10,946 nt of DNA from Pseudomonadota bacterium. GTDB lineage: Bacteria > Pseudomonadota > Gammaproteobacteria > Steroidobacterales > Steroidobacteraceae. The position numbers were made by a program, and so were the translations under genes. The number at the start of each line of letters is the position of its first letter. Position 1 is the stretch's first letter. The DNA lies in the NCBI GenBank assembly GCA_021838065.1, contig JAKCEJ010000065.1:1-10946 (forward strand). The letters run 5' to 3'. A model generated the notes under the pieces. It was not told where the DNA came from. It did not search any database and was given only the letters and a program-made list of their open reading frames with translations. Positions 1 to 6,993 of this stretch are shown in pieces.

Positions 1-321
1 CCGATCTGTGGCGATCTCGATGAGCGCCCAGCCGGTGCGCCCGCCCTGCAGTCCGGCCACCACCTCGGCCGAAAAGGTCGAGAAGGTGGTGAGCCCGCCG
101 CAGAACCCGGTGATGATCAGCAGCCGCCACTCGGCGGGCAGGGCCGGATAGCGCGCGAAGAAGGCGATGGCGCAGCCGATGACGTAGGCGCCGATGATGT
201 TGGCGGCCAGCGTGCCGGGCGGCAGCGAGGGGAAGAGGCTGTTCAGCCGGTTGCCGAGCCACCAGCGCAGGATCGCCCCGAGAGCTGCGCCGACGCTGAT
301 CGCCACGATCGATTTACCCAT
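1..321 (-). CDS. crcB: Fluoride ion channel CrcB/FluC (3' end missing)
   Basis: Fluoride-specific channel of the inner membrane, which exports toxic fluoride as a dual-topology dimer (family knowledge). I translated the minus strand from the ATG at 321: 107 residues are visible without a stop, and the gene continues beyond the left edge. Family members are about 125 residues, so roughly the last helix is missing. Diagnostic features are the N-terminal GAxxR-like GAILR (residues 15-19), the pore Asn in GTLAANIIGA (residue 41), and the signature GFCGGLTTFSTFS (72-84). F80 and F83 of that signature correspond to the Phe-box residues that line the fluoride path. Three hydrophobic segments are visible. 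A GGAGG lies 11 bases upstream of the ATG, a rather long spacing. It follows the DUF5916 gene on the same strand after a strong hairpin, so it is probably transcribed separately. Identification is confident. Confidence 0.95.
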   Translation of the reverse strand, partial: MGKSIVAISVGAALGAILRWWLGNRLNSLFPSLPPGTLAANIIGAYVIGCAIAFFARYPALPAEWRLLIITGFCGGLTTFSTFSAEVVAGLQGGRTGWALIEIATDR

Positions 322-341
322 GCCTGATTGCGCCTCCGCGC

Positions 342-356
342 GCCGGCTCCGCCGGC
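342..356 (-). repeat. GC-rich inverted repeat in the crcB leader
   Basis: A perfect 6-bp inverted repeat, GCCGGC-TCC-GCCGGC, lies 20 bases upstream of the crcB start codon. In the crcB mRNA leader it could form a short stable hairpin. A stem this short is common by chance in DNA this rich in G and C, so any role is uncertain. Confidence 0.3.
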
Positions 357-394
357 CGCCTGCTGCTGCTGCAAGAGCGGTATGTTCCCGGTTT

Positions 395-425
395 CCGCGC
401 CGCTCTGGCAAGTGCCACGGCGCGG
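395..425 (-). terminator. Stable hairpin after the DUF5916 gene, possible terminator
   Basis: The outer arms CCGCGCCG (395-402) and CGGCGCGG (418-425) are perfectly complementary. Inside them TGGCA (406-410) pairs with TGCCA (413-417), leaving a three-base bulge CTC. The structure starts 12 bases beyond the stop codon of the DUF5916 gene and about 75 bases before crcB. On the minus strand it is followed by AAACCGGG and not a U-tract, so it is not a classical intrinsic terminator. It may stop transcription with help from Rho or protect the mRNA 3' end. Confidence 0.55.
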
Positions 426-437
426 CGAGGCGCGATC

Positions 438-2708
438 TCAGGGCTGGAAGTAGTAGCTCGCCTTGAGGTAGTAGGTGCGCTGGCGCGCGAGCAGCGGCCG
501 CTCGCCGCTTTCCTGGTAGCCCTCGGAGCTGCCGGCGTAGAACACCGTCCAGGGGTTCACCTGATAGCCGATCAGCCACTGCGTGGCGAGATTGCGCGTG
601 CGCAGGGGCGTTCCGGCCGGATAGAGCGCAACGTTGTTGCGCACGTCCTGCGCCTGCGCGATGGTGTTCACGAACAGGCGCGTCGTGAAATACCAGGAGA
701 CGCGCACATCGTAGAGGTTCGCGCTGTAGAGCTGCGCGCCGGCGAAATCGAGGCGCTGGTAATCATCGACCAGGTTGATCTTCAGGTGCCGGCCCGGGGT
801 GAGCGCGAGCGTCGTCGCGACCGACAGCAGCTGCCCCTTGCGCACGCCCACGTAGTCCACTCCATCGCCGTCGATCACATCGACCTGCGCGTTCAGCCAG
901 CCGGTCGGCTGCACGGTGGCGTCGGCCTCGAACTGGTTCAGGCCGAAGGTCCTGCCGCGGTAGGTCTGATCGTCGCGCGTGGCGTAGAGGATGATGTGCG
1001 TCTGGCCCTGAGCGTGCACGAACGTGTAGAACCTGACCTTGCGATCGAGCGGCGCCGAGCCTGCCGTGTCAGTCCAGTTCGACTCGAAGCCGAAGCCGCC
1101 GTTCTGCCACCAGTCCCGGTCGGGAGCGTAGAAGTCGTACTCGCCGTTGACGGCCGCCTGGTTGTAGCCGACCTGCGGCAGGAAGCCGAGATCGGCGCGG
1201 AAGTCCGCGCCGATGTGCGTGGCGTTGAGGTCGAAATTGTAGTTGTGGCGGTTGCGCGCGAAATCCAGCAGGTAAGCCGTCCCGCCGATGCGCCCGGGAT
1301 GGATCCCGAAGACCTGTGCGACCGCCGAGGGATAGGTGGTGTTCGATGCGCCGAGGAGCGCGGTGAGGGTGTCGCTGGGGTCGATCTGCCACTCGGCGTC
1401 GGTCGAGTACATCGCGCTGTTGTAGCCGCTGCCGCTGCGGTCGGTGGCGAGCATGCCGAACGCCGAGGCGCCGTGATCGTAGCGGTAGCGCGCGAGCGCA
1501 TCGTGGGTCGGGAAACTGAAGCTGCGCAAGGTTGAGAACTGCGTGCCCGGCATGAGGATGTTCGTGGCCGAATCGTCGGCGATGAGTGCGCCGACGGCGT
1601 TCGAGCCCACCTGGCCGACGAGCTTGCTCGCCCAGCGCGGATCGACCACCTGCAGCGTGTCGACGAGGGCGCCGGAGGGCATGTACGTGTCCGAGCTCAG
1701 GCGGAAGTTCGGCGTGTTGAATACCTGTGTGCCCTGCTCGAAGAATGGCCGGTTCTCGGCGTAATCGAGCGCGAACTGGCGGTTGACGCTCAGCTGCAGC
1801 ACATCGGGGGCGACCTGCGAGAAGTTCGGGTTGAGCGTGGCCGACCACTCGAGGTCGGGCCGTAGCACCCAGCGCGCATCGAGACTCGCCTTGAGCTTGG
1901 GCGAGCCGCGCGCCAGGGGCCCGCCGGGGGCGCGCGGCCGGTCGGTGCGGATGAGGGTGAGGGCGGGAATCAGCTGCACGTTCGCCGAGCGCGCCGTGAC
2001 CGGGGTGGCCGTGCGCACGAGCTCGAGCGAGCACAGGGTGCAGTTGCTGTTGTAGTTGATCGGCCGGCTGAGGATCTGGTGCCGCAGGCTGCGCGGATAA
2101 TTGCGAAAGAACAGCAGGCCCCAGCGCTGCGGATGAGCGCTGTGCGGGAACTTGATGGCCGCGAAGGGGATGCGCATCACCACCCGGTAGCCGTGCGGCG
2201 TGCGCCGGGCGGCGCACTGCCAGACGGCGTCCCAGGAGCTGTACTCGTTGTTCTGCAGGCGGAACGCATCGTACTCGACGCCGCCGGCGGTGCAGAAGAA
2301 CTCGTACGCCCACTGGGTGTCGTCGAAGGGGCTGAGGAAGATGCCCACGAAGTCCTCCGCGTCGCTCGAGATGTCATCGTGCTCGCGATAGCGCACCCGG
2401 ATCTGGCTCGGGTGCGGGTCCTCGGCGTCGAAGCGCAGCCACAGCGCCCGTGCGGTGTAGCCCACCTCGACTCGGGTCTGCACCGGGGCCGGCGCGTTGT
2501 GTTCCGGGTCGATCTCGTAGGGCAGGGAGAAGCGGGCGGCGTGATGCCAGGCCGCGGCGGTGGGCTTGCCCTTGCGGGTGAACCAGGGCGTGAGGTCGGG
2601 AATGACCGGCGCGCGTGCGCCGGGCCCCGGCGCCGCCGCGGCGGGCCGTGAGCACAGCAGGAGCGCCAGCGCGATGCCGGCGAGCGCGAGCGACAGGATG
2701 CGGGTCAA
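438..2708 (-). CDS. Exported CBM9-like / DUF5916 domain protein
   Basis: Predicted exported, probably outer-membrane, protein of unknown function, 756 residues from the chosen start. A signal peptide (about residues 1-26: MTR, a hydrophobic stretch, then AAAA before PGPG) is followed by a carbohydrate-binding family 9-like domain at about 40-230, with the typical DAEDFVGIFLSPFDD and YEFF motifs. The rest matches DUF5916, with NPNFSQV.PDVLQLSVNRQFALDY and NRPFFEQG at about 293-326, and the remainder is rich in alternating aromatic strands like a beta-barrel. It ends in YYFQP, not in the classical terminal Phe. All four cysteines of the mature protein lie in the N-terminal domain, including a CTLC pair (223-226). 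I chose the TTG at 2708 because GAGGGG sits five bases upstream and it begins directly at the signal peptide. A GTG at 2741 would add 11 residues but has no good ribosome site. The substrate is unknown; 'carbohydrate binding' is only a fold resemblance. Confidence 0.85.
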   Translation of the reverse strand: MTRILSLALAGIALALLLCSRPAAAAPGPGARAPVIPDLTPWFTRKGKPTAAAWHHAARFSLPYEIDPEHNAPAPVQTRVEVGYTARALWLRFDAEDPHPSQIRVRYREHDDISSDAEDFVGIFLSPFDDTQWAYEFFCTAGGVEYDAFRLQNNEYSSWDAVWQCAARRTPHGYRVVMRIPFAAIKFPHSAHPQRWGLLFFRNYPRSLRHQILSRPINYNSNCTLCSLELVRTATPVTARSANVQLIPALTLIRTDRPRAPGGPLARGSPKLKASLDARWVLRPDLEWSATLNPNFSQVAPDVLQLSVNRQFALDYAENRPFFEQGTQVFNTPNFRLSSDTYMPSGALVDTLQVVDPRWASKLVGQVGSNAVGALIADDSATNILMPGTQFSTLRSFSFPTHDALARYRYDHGASAFGMLATDRSGSGYNSAMYSTDAEWQIDPSDTLTALLGASNTTYPSAVAQVFGIHPGRIGGTAYLLDFARNRHNYNFDLNATHIGADFRADLGFLPQVGYNQAAVNGEYDFYAPDRDWWQNGGFGFESNWTDTAGSAPLDRKVRFYTFVHAQGQTHIILYATRDDQTYRGRTFGLNQFEADATVQPTGWLNAQVDVIDGDGVDYVGVRKGQLLSVATTLALTPGRHLKINLVDDYQRLDFAGAQLYSANLYDVRVSWYFTTRLFVNTIAQAQDVRNNVALYPAGTPLRTRNLATQWLIGYQVNPWTVFYAGSSEGYQESGERPLLARQRTYYLKASYYFQP

Positions 2709-2713
2709 GGGAT

Positions 2714-2719
2714 CCCCTC
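2714..2719 (-). promoter_or_regulatory. Ribosome binding site deciding a TTG start
   Basis: On the minus strand GAGGGG is separated by ATCCC (five bases) from the TTG at 2708. This is a near-ideal Shine-Dalgarno arrangement and is the main reason for preferring the TTG over the GTG 33 bases upstream. Confidence 0.6.
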
Positions 2720-2807
2720 GTGTGAATGGCCGACAGAACACTTCCGCTGCCGGAAAGTTGCGCGGCCGTGCGATGAGCCGACGGTTCCCTGCGCTGGCCC
2801 GGATCTT

Positions 2808-2822
2808 CCCGCCTCTTGCGGG
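2808..2822 (-). repeat. Small hairpin between two minus-strand genes
   Basis: CCCGC (2808-2812) and GCGGG (2818-2822) form a 5-bp stem with a 5-base loop, about 10 bases after the stop codon of the small membrane protein gene. No U-tract follows. It could be a weak transcript-end or attenuation structure, but could equally be chance. Otherwise I see no confident promoter in the 123-bp gap 2709-2831. Confidence 0.25.
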
Positions 2823-2831
2823 TCGCCGATG

Positions 2832-3434
2832 TCAGCCCGTGAAGGGGACCTTGGGCAGCGGGCAGGCATTGACGCGGGGCGGATTGAGCCGGTAGCCGTT
2901 CGTCATCCAGCACTCGTTGAAGGCCGAGCAGTAGCAGATGCGAAAGTCCAGCTGGTTGATCGGGTAGAGCAGCGCGTGAAAGCGGTCCCAGACGGCTGGA
3001 TTCTCGCCGGGGTTGATGACCCGCACGAGGTTCACCGTTTGTCCGGCGCGCACCACCGTGCCGTCGAGGGTGCTCTGCTCATATGGGGTGCCCTTCGCCT
3101 GGATGCCGCGCGGCAGGGCGCAGCACGCCTGCAGCAACTGTCTTGAGCTGCGGTACGACTTGCCGTGCCAGGAGAGCTCGACACTCTCGACTTTGGCGGG
3201 GCCGATGCCGGCATTGGTCACCGAAAGGAGCAGGTCGGGCGCACCGGAGAGCGTCATGTCGCTGTCGCTCATCGCGATGAACGGCCAGGAGGCCGCCGCG
3301 ACGAGTTCGTGGTTGGTGCGCATGGTGTCGTAGCCGACCCACAGCGACACCGCCGCGATCAGCACCGCGCCGATGGCGAGCGCGCTTTCGGCCCAGTGGC
3401 GCTGAAACAGTGAGGGGAGATTCCTGTCTGCCAT
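2832..3434 (-). CDS. Single-pass membrane protein with a cysteine-rich periplasmic domain, unknown function
   Basis: A 200-residue protein that I cannot assign to a named family. The start is the ATG at 3434, preceded by GGAGAGAGGC four bases upstream; an upstream GTG at 3479 would add 15 residues with no hydrophobic or ribosome-site support. A short charged N-terminus is followed by one membrane helix (about residues 15-35, ALAIGAVLIAAVSLWVGY). The rest, about 165 residues, is probably periplasmic. It contains SVTNAGIGPAKV (71-82), a beta-rich motif seen in many uncharacterised anchored proteins. Six cysteines (104, 105, 167, 169, 175, 191) include adjacent CC and the CYCSAFNECW cluster, which suggests disulfides or a metal site. 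It lies between two large exported proteins on the same strand, 123 bp before the DUF5916 gene and behind a strong hairpin, so it probably has its own promoter, which I could not identify. Confidence 0.75.
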   Translation of the reverse strand: MADRNLPSLFQRHWAESALAIGAVLIAAVSLWVGYDTMRTNHELVAAASWPFIAMSDSDMTLSGAPDLLLSVTNAGIGPAKVESVELSWHGKSYRSSRQLLQACCALPRGIQAKGTPYEQSTLDGTVVRAGQTVNLVRVINPGENPAVWDRFHALLYPINQLDFRICYCSAFNECWMTNGYRLNPPRVNACPLPKVPFTG

Positions 3435-3530
3435 GATGCCTCTCTCCACTTGGCACGCCGCCTGCCGCGCGGCACCCATCGGCCCATTGCCGGCGACGAA
3501 CGCGATCGGCGGATGGGTCGCACAACGAAT

Positions 3531-3567
3531 CCGGCCGCCGCGCGCACCCGCTGCGCGCGGCGGCCGG
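3531..3567 (-). terminator. 16-bp perfect hairpin, terminator of the Asp-box gene
   Basis: The arms CCGGCCGCCGCGCGCA (3531-3546) and TGCGCGCGGCGGCCGG (3552-3567) are perfectly complementary with a five-base loop. The structure begins 17 bases beyond the stop codon of the large minus-strand gene. On the minus strand it is followed by ATTCGTTGTG, which is modestly U-rich for this genome. Position and stability make it a likely transcription terminator isolating the Asp-box gene from the small membrane protein gene. Confidence 0.8.
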
Positions 3568-3584
3568 TGTTCCGAGCGGGCGCC

Positions 3585-6500
3585 TCAGAGGGCCTTCTCG
3601 CCCCCGGCGATCGCCGCCCCCAGCCGCTGCTCGCCGGTGCGCGCCTTGCCGTTGAGATAGGCGAACACCTTGTACTCGGCGGGCGTGGGATGCACGTACG
3701 CCTGGTCCACCTCGGCGGCGAGATAGGCGAGGTGGCTGCGCACCTTGGTCTCAAAGAGCAGCGTGCCCTCGCTCGAGCGGGTCTTCAGCTGCACCATCGA
3801 GGCGATCGCCCCATCGAGCGCGGCGCCGGCCCGCTCGAGGGCGCGCACGTTGGACGGTGCCTTCTCGATGGCCGCCTGCACGCGAGCGCGCAGCGCGATT
3901 GCGCGGTCGATCGTCTCATCGAGCGTGTTGAGCGCATCGTGGATCTGCATCGCGAGCTTCAGTCGCGCATCGAGCGCGCCCGGGCCCGGGTGCAGCCGCG
4001 GGTCGAGTCTCACCTTCAGCGGCGCGCGCAGCCTCTCGCCGTTGTAGTCGAGCACCACGGTGTACTCCCCGGGCAGCACGGTCGGCCCGATCACCGAGTC
4101 GGGCAGTCCGCCGGCGGCCACCGGGGTCCAGAAGCCGGTCACATCGGTGGCATCCGGGTAGCGCAGGTTCCACTGGAAGCGGTTCTCGCCCGGGGTGATG
4201 GCGGTCGCCTTCGCCTCGCGCGCCGCCTTGGCCACGGCCGGCGTGCGGTTGTCGCGCGCCGCGGGGCTCAACTTCGCTGCCGGGTGCTTCAGGTGCAGCG
4301 CAAAGCTGCGCACCACCTGGCCCTGCTCGTCGAGGAAGCTCAGGTGCACGGGCACCTGGCCGTGGTAGTCCGCCGGGATATGGAAGAACACCGTCGCGCC
4401 GAACGGCGGGTTGGTGCCGGCCGTGCCGATGCGCTTGGCATAGGGGCTCGAGCCGTAGGCGTGGCTGAGCCACGCGGTCTCGGGCGCATAGATCGCCGCC
4501 ATGTCCGGGGCCGGGGCGCGGTGGTGCGTCAGCTGCTCGAGGAACGACAGGTTGTCGAGGATCCACATCGAGCGGCCGTGAGTGGCGATGGCCACCTCGC
4601 CCTGGCGCGCGTTGATGGCGATGCCCCGCACCTGCACGCGCGGCAGGTTCAGCGTCAGCGGCTGCCACTGCCCGCCGCCGTCGAGGCTCACGTACACGGT
4701 GTTCTTGGTGCCGGCGAAGAGCAGGAGCGGATCGCGCGGGTCCTGCGCCAGCGACAGCACGTACTCGCGGGAGGGCAGTCCGCGGGTGATCTGCCGCCAG
4801 TGCGCGCCGTAATCGGCCGTCTCGAACACATACGGGTGGAAGTCATCCCACATGTAGCGCGAGGCGCTGAGATAGGCGGTGCCGGCCTGGGTTGCCGAGG
4901 GCACGATGGCGTTGATCTCGGTCCACTCCTTGAGCGCCGGCGGTGTGACGAGCTGCCAGTGCGCGCCGCCGTCGCGCGTGATGTGCACCAGGCCGTCGGC
5001 CGAGCCCGCCCAGAGGACCTCGCTGTCCACCGGCGAGACGGCGAGCGCCGAGATGTCGGGGAAGATCTCCGCGCCGGAGGCATCCAGGTTGACCGGGCCG
5101 CCGGTCGGGCCCTCGGTGGCCTTGACGTTGCGCGTCAGGTCCGGGCTGATGCGACTCCAGGTGCGCCCGAGGTCATGGCTCTCGAGCACGTACTGCGAGG
5201 CGAGCAGCAGCAGGTGCGGATCGGTGGGCGAGAAGAAGATCGGATGGGTCCAGCCGAAGCGGTACTTCATCTGGCGGGACGGCGCGCCCTCCTGGTAGTC
5301 CGGCCAGGGGCTGATGTCGTTGAACTGCCCGACCGCCCGGTCGTAGCAGACCAGGATGCTGAAGTAGCCGCTGCCGCAGGTGACCTTGGGGTTCAGCGGG
5401 TCGGGGGCGACGAACGTCGCCTCGTTGTAGGCCACCCCGTGCCAGGCCGACAGCGGGATCATCCCGTCGGGCGTGGAGCTCGGGCCCTCGTACGAGCCCT
5501 CGTCCTGCTGCGCGCCGTAGAGATTGAACGGGAACTGGTTGTCGAGGGCCACGTGGTAGTACTGGCCGGTCGGCTGATTGTGCTCGGTGCTCCAGGTCTT
5601 GCCGCCGTCGGTCGAGACGGTGGCGCCGCCGTCGTTGCCCTCGAGCAGGATCTTCGGGTTGCGCGGGTTGATCCACACGATGTGGTTGTCCCCGTGCGGC
5701 GTGTGCAGCATCGAGAAGTGCTCGCCGCCGTCGTGCGAGACCCACAGCGCGTCCACTTCGGGGGCGTACACCGTGTTCGGGTCGGTCGGATCGGCATAGA
5801 TCGCCATGTAGTAGAACGCGCGCTGGCGCAGGCTCCAGCTGCGGTTCACCCGCCGCCAGTGCGCGCCCGCATCATCGGAGCGGAAGACCCCGCCGTGCTT
5901 GGCCTGCACGATGCTGTAGAGCACGCTGGGGTCGCTGGCGGCGACCGTAACGCCGATGCGTCCGAGCACCCCGCGCGGGAAGCCGGGGTTGCGCGAGATC
6001 TCCTGCCAGTGCGCGCCGCCGTCAACGCTCTTGTAGAGGCCGCTGCCGGGTCCCCCGTCATCGAGCTTCCAGGGCGTGCGGTACGCCTGCCACATCGCCG
6101 CGTAGAGCACCTTCGGGTTGCGCGGGTCCATCACCAGGTCGATCGCCCCGGTGCGGGCGTTGACGTAGAGCACCTTGTGCCAGGTGCGCCCGCCGTCGGT
6201 GGACTTGAACACGCCCCGCTCGGTGTTGGGCTTGAACACATGGCCCATGGCGGCCACGTACAGCACGTCCGGGTTCGACGGGTCGACCACGATGGCGCTC
6301 ACGGTGTGGGTGTCCTCGAGCCCGGCGCGCTGCCAGGTCTTGCCCGCATCGCTCGAGCGGAACACCCCATCGCCCGTAATCACATCGCCGCGGATGTCGC
6401 TCTCGCCGGTGCCGACGTAGAGGATCTTCGGGTCCGAGGGGGCGACCGCGATCGCCCCGATGCTCTCGCTCGAGCCGGGGAGCGTCCGGTCGGTGATGTT

Positions 6501-6770
6501 GACCCAGCGGTTGCCGTAGTCGGTGCTGCGCCACACGCCGCCGTCGACGCCGCCCATGTAGAAGAGGTCGGGGTCCTGGGCGAGGCCCTCGACAGCCACG
6601 ACGCGCCCGCCGATCCAGGGCCCGACATTGCGCCAGCGCAGCGCCGCGTAGGGGGCGCCGGGCGGCGTCATCGGCGCCGGTGTGGCTCGCGCAAGCGGTG
6701 CGGCGAGCAGGGCGCCGAGGGCGATCAACGGCAGGGCGCGCGCCCGGGCCATACGCTGGACGGTGGGCAT
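3585..6770 (-). CDS. Secreted Asp-box (BNR/sortilin-like) beta-propeller protein
   Basis: A 1061-residue exported protein. The signal peptide (about 1-29, ending ARA before TPAP) is followed by repeated Asp-box motifs of the form S-x-D-x-G-x-x-W. I count eleven, at about residues 82, 139, 190, 248, 298, 345, 386, 531, 598, 651 and 694. They are typical of BNR/VPS10-sortilin and GH74-type seven-bladed propellers, so this is probably two propellers. ATHGRSMWILDN (729-740) closes the propeller region. A beta-sandwich-like region follows (about 790-920, with NRFQWNLRYPDA and PGEYTV), then a mostly helical C-terminus (about 930-1061). Related proteins are often labelled glycosyl hydrolase, but no catalytic residues of GH74 can be assigned here, so an enzymatic role is unproven. 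The ATG at 6770 has GGGAGGA about ten bases upstream. A sigma70-like promoter lies at 6844-6872, and a strong hairpin follows the stop. Confidence 0.9.
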   Translation of the reverse strand: MPTVQRMARARALPLIALGALLAAPLARATPAPMTPPGAPYAALRWRNVGPWIGGRVVAVEGLAQDPDLFYMGGVDGGVWRSTDYGNRWVNITDRTLPGSSESIGAIAVAPSDPKILYVGTGESDIRGDVITGDGVFRSSDAGKTWQRAGLEDTHTVSAIVVDPSNPDVLYVAAMGHVFKPNTERGVFKSTDGGRTWHKVLYVNARTGAIDLVMDPRNPKVLYAAMWQAYRTPWKLDDGGPGSGLYKSVDGGAHWQEISRNPGFPRGVLGRIGVTVAASDPSVLYSIVQAKHGGVFRSDDAGAHWRRVNRSWSLRQRAFYYMAIYADPTDPNTVYAPEVDALWVSHDGGEHFSMLHTPHGDNHIVWINPRNPKILLEGNDGGATVSTDGGKTWSTEHNQPTGQYYHVALDNQFPFNLYGAQQDEGSYEGPSSTPDGMIPLSAWHGVAYNEATFVAPDPLNPKVTCGSGYFSILVCYDRAVGQFNDISPWPDYQEGAPSRQMKYRFGWTHPIFFSPTDPHLLLLASQYVLESHDLGRTWSRISPDLTRNVKATEGPTGGPVNLDASGAEIFPDISALAVSPVDSEVLWAGSADGLVHITRDGGAHWQLVTPPALKEWTEINAIVPSATQAGTAYLSASRYMWDDFHPYVFETADYGAHWRQITRGLPSREYVLSLAQDPRDPLLLFAGTKNTVYVSLDGGGQWQPLTLNLPRVQVRGIAINARQGEVAIATHGRSMWILDNLSFLEQLTHHRAPAPDMAAIYAPETAWLSHAYGSSPYAKRIGTAGTNPPFGATVFFHIPADYHGQVPVHLSFLDEQGQVVRSFALHLKHPAAKLSPAARDNRTPAVAKAAREAKATAITPGENRFQWNLRYPDATDVTGFWTPVAAGGLPDSVIGPTVLPGEYTVVLDYNGERLRAPLKVRLDPRLHPGPGALDARLKLAMQIHDALNTLDETIDRAIALRARVQAAIEKAPSNVRALERAGAALDGAIASMVQLKTRSSEGTLLFETKVRSHLAYLAAEVDQAYVHPTPAEYKVFAYLNGKARTGEQRLGAAIAGGEKAL

Positions 6771-6843
6771 GATTTCGAATCCTCCCGGGCGGAAACGGAG
6801 CGCCGTCCCGCTTTTGTTATGGGCCTCGATTGAGCCTGGCCAT

Positions 6844-6872
6844 AGGGTAGAGGATCACCCCTCGAGTGACAA
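6844..6872 (-). promoter_or_regulatory. Sigma70-like promoter for the Asp-box gene
   Basis: Read on the minus strand, TTGTCA (6872-6867, five of six bases matching the -35 consensus) is followed by a 17-base spacer and TACCCT (6849-6844), which keeps the key first, second and last -10 positions. Transcription would start near 6837, giving a leader of about 65 bases before the ATG at 6770. Confidence 0.5.
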
Positions 6873-6938
6873 TTCGCCTCGGCGAGCGCCTGCCTCGGGG
6901 CATCGCGCCGGTGCGGCCTGTGGGCGACGCTCAAGCCA

Positions 6939-6947
6939 TGCTAGATT
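6939..6947 (+). promoter_or_regulatory. Possible extended -10 promoter for the cfa operon
   Basis: TGCTAGATT contains the TGn extension followed by TAGATT, four of six bases matching the -10 consensus. The region 17-18 bases upstream (CTGTGG) has no convincing -35 element, which is tolerated in extended -10 promoters. The start point would be near 6954, giving a leader of about 36 bases. TAGA-TTAGG-TCTA (6942-6954) over the -10 is an imperfect palindrome that might bind a regulator. Confidence 0.35.
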
Positions 6948-6963
6948 AGGTCTACCGGTCGAT

Positions 6964-6993
6964 ATGCCGATGATCAGCGGGGAGGCGCCATGA
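6964..6993 (+). other. Nine-codon leader mini-ORF overlapping the cfa start
   Basis: ATG at 6964 opens a reading frame of nine codons (MPMISGEAP) that ends in a TGA sharing bases with the cfa start codon in an ATGA overlap. The cfa ribosome site (GGGGAGG) lies inside it. It has only a weak ribosome site of its own, so it may be chance. If translated, it could couple ribosome arrival to cfa initiation. Confidence 0.2.

Noticed and set aside
786..1535. Plus-strand frame of 249 codons inside the DUF5916 gene.
   Set aside because: Antisense to a gene with clear family motifs; low-complexity Val/Ala/Arg composition and no motif.
2709..2741. GTG start at 2741 for the DUF5916 gene.
   Set aside because: It has no well-placed ribosome site and puts eleven polar residues before the signal peptide, whereas the TTG at 2708 has GAGGGG at five bases.
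3450..6833. A 1127-residue open frame on the plus strand, opposite the Asp-box gene.
   Set aside because: It is an antisense shadow: rich in Arg, Ala, Gly and His, with no recognisable domain and no signal peptide. The minus-strand frame has a signal peptide, eleven Asp boxes, a promoter and a terminator. High GC content makes such stop-free shadows common.
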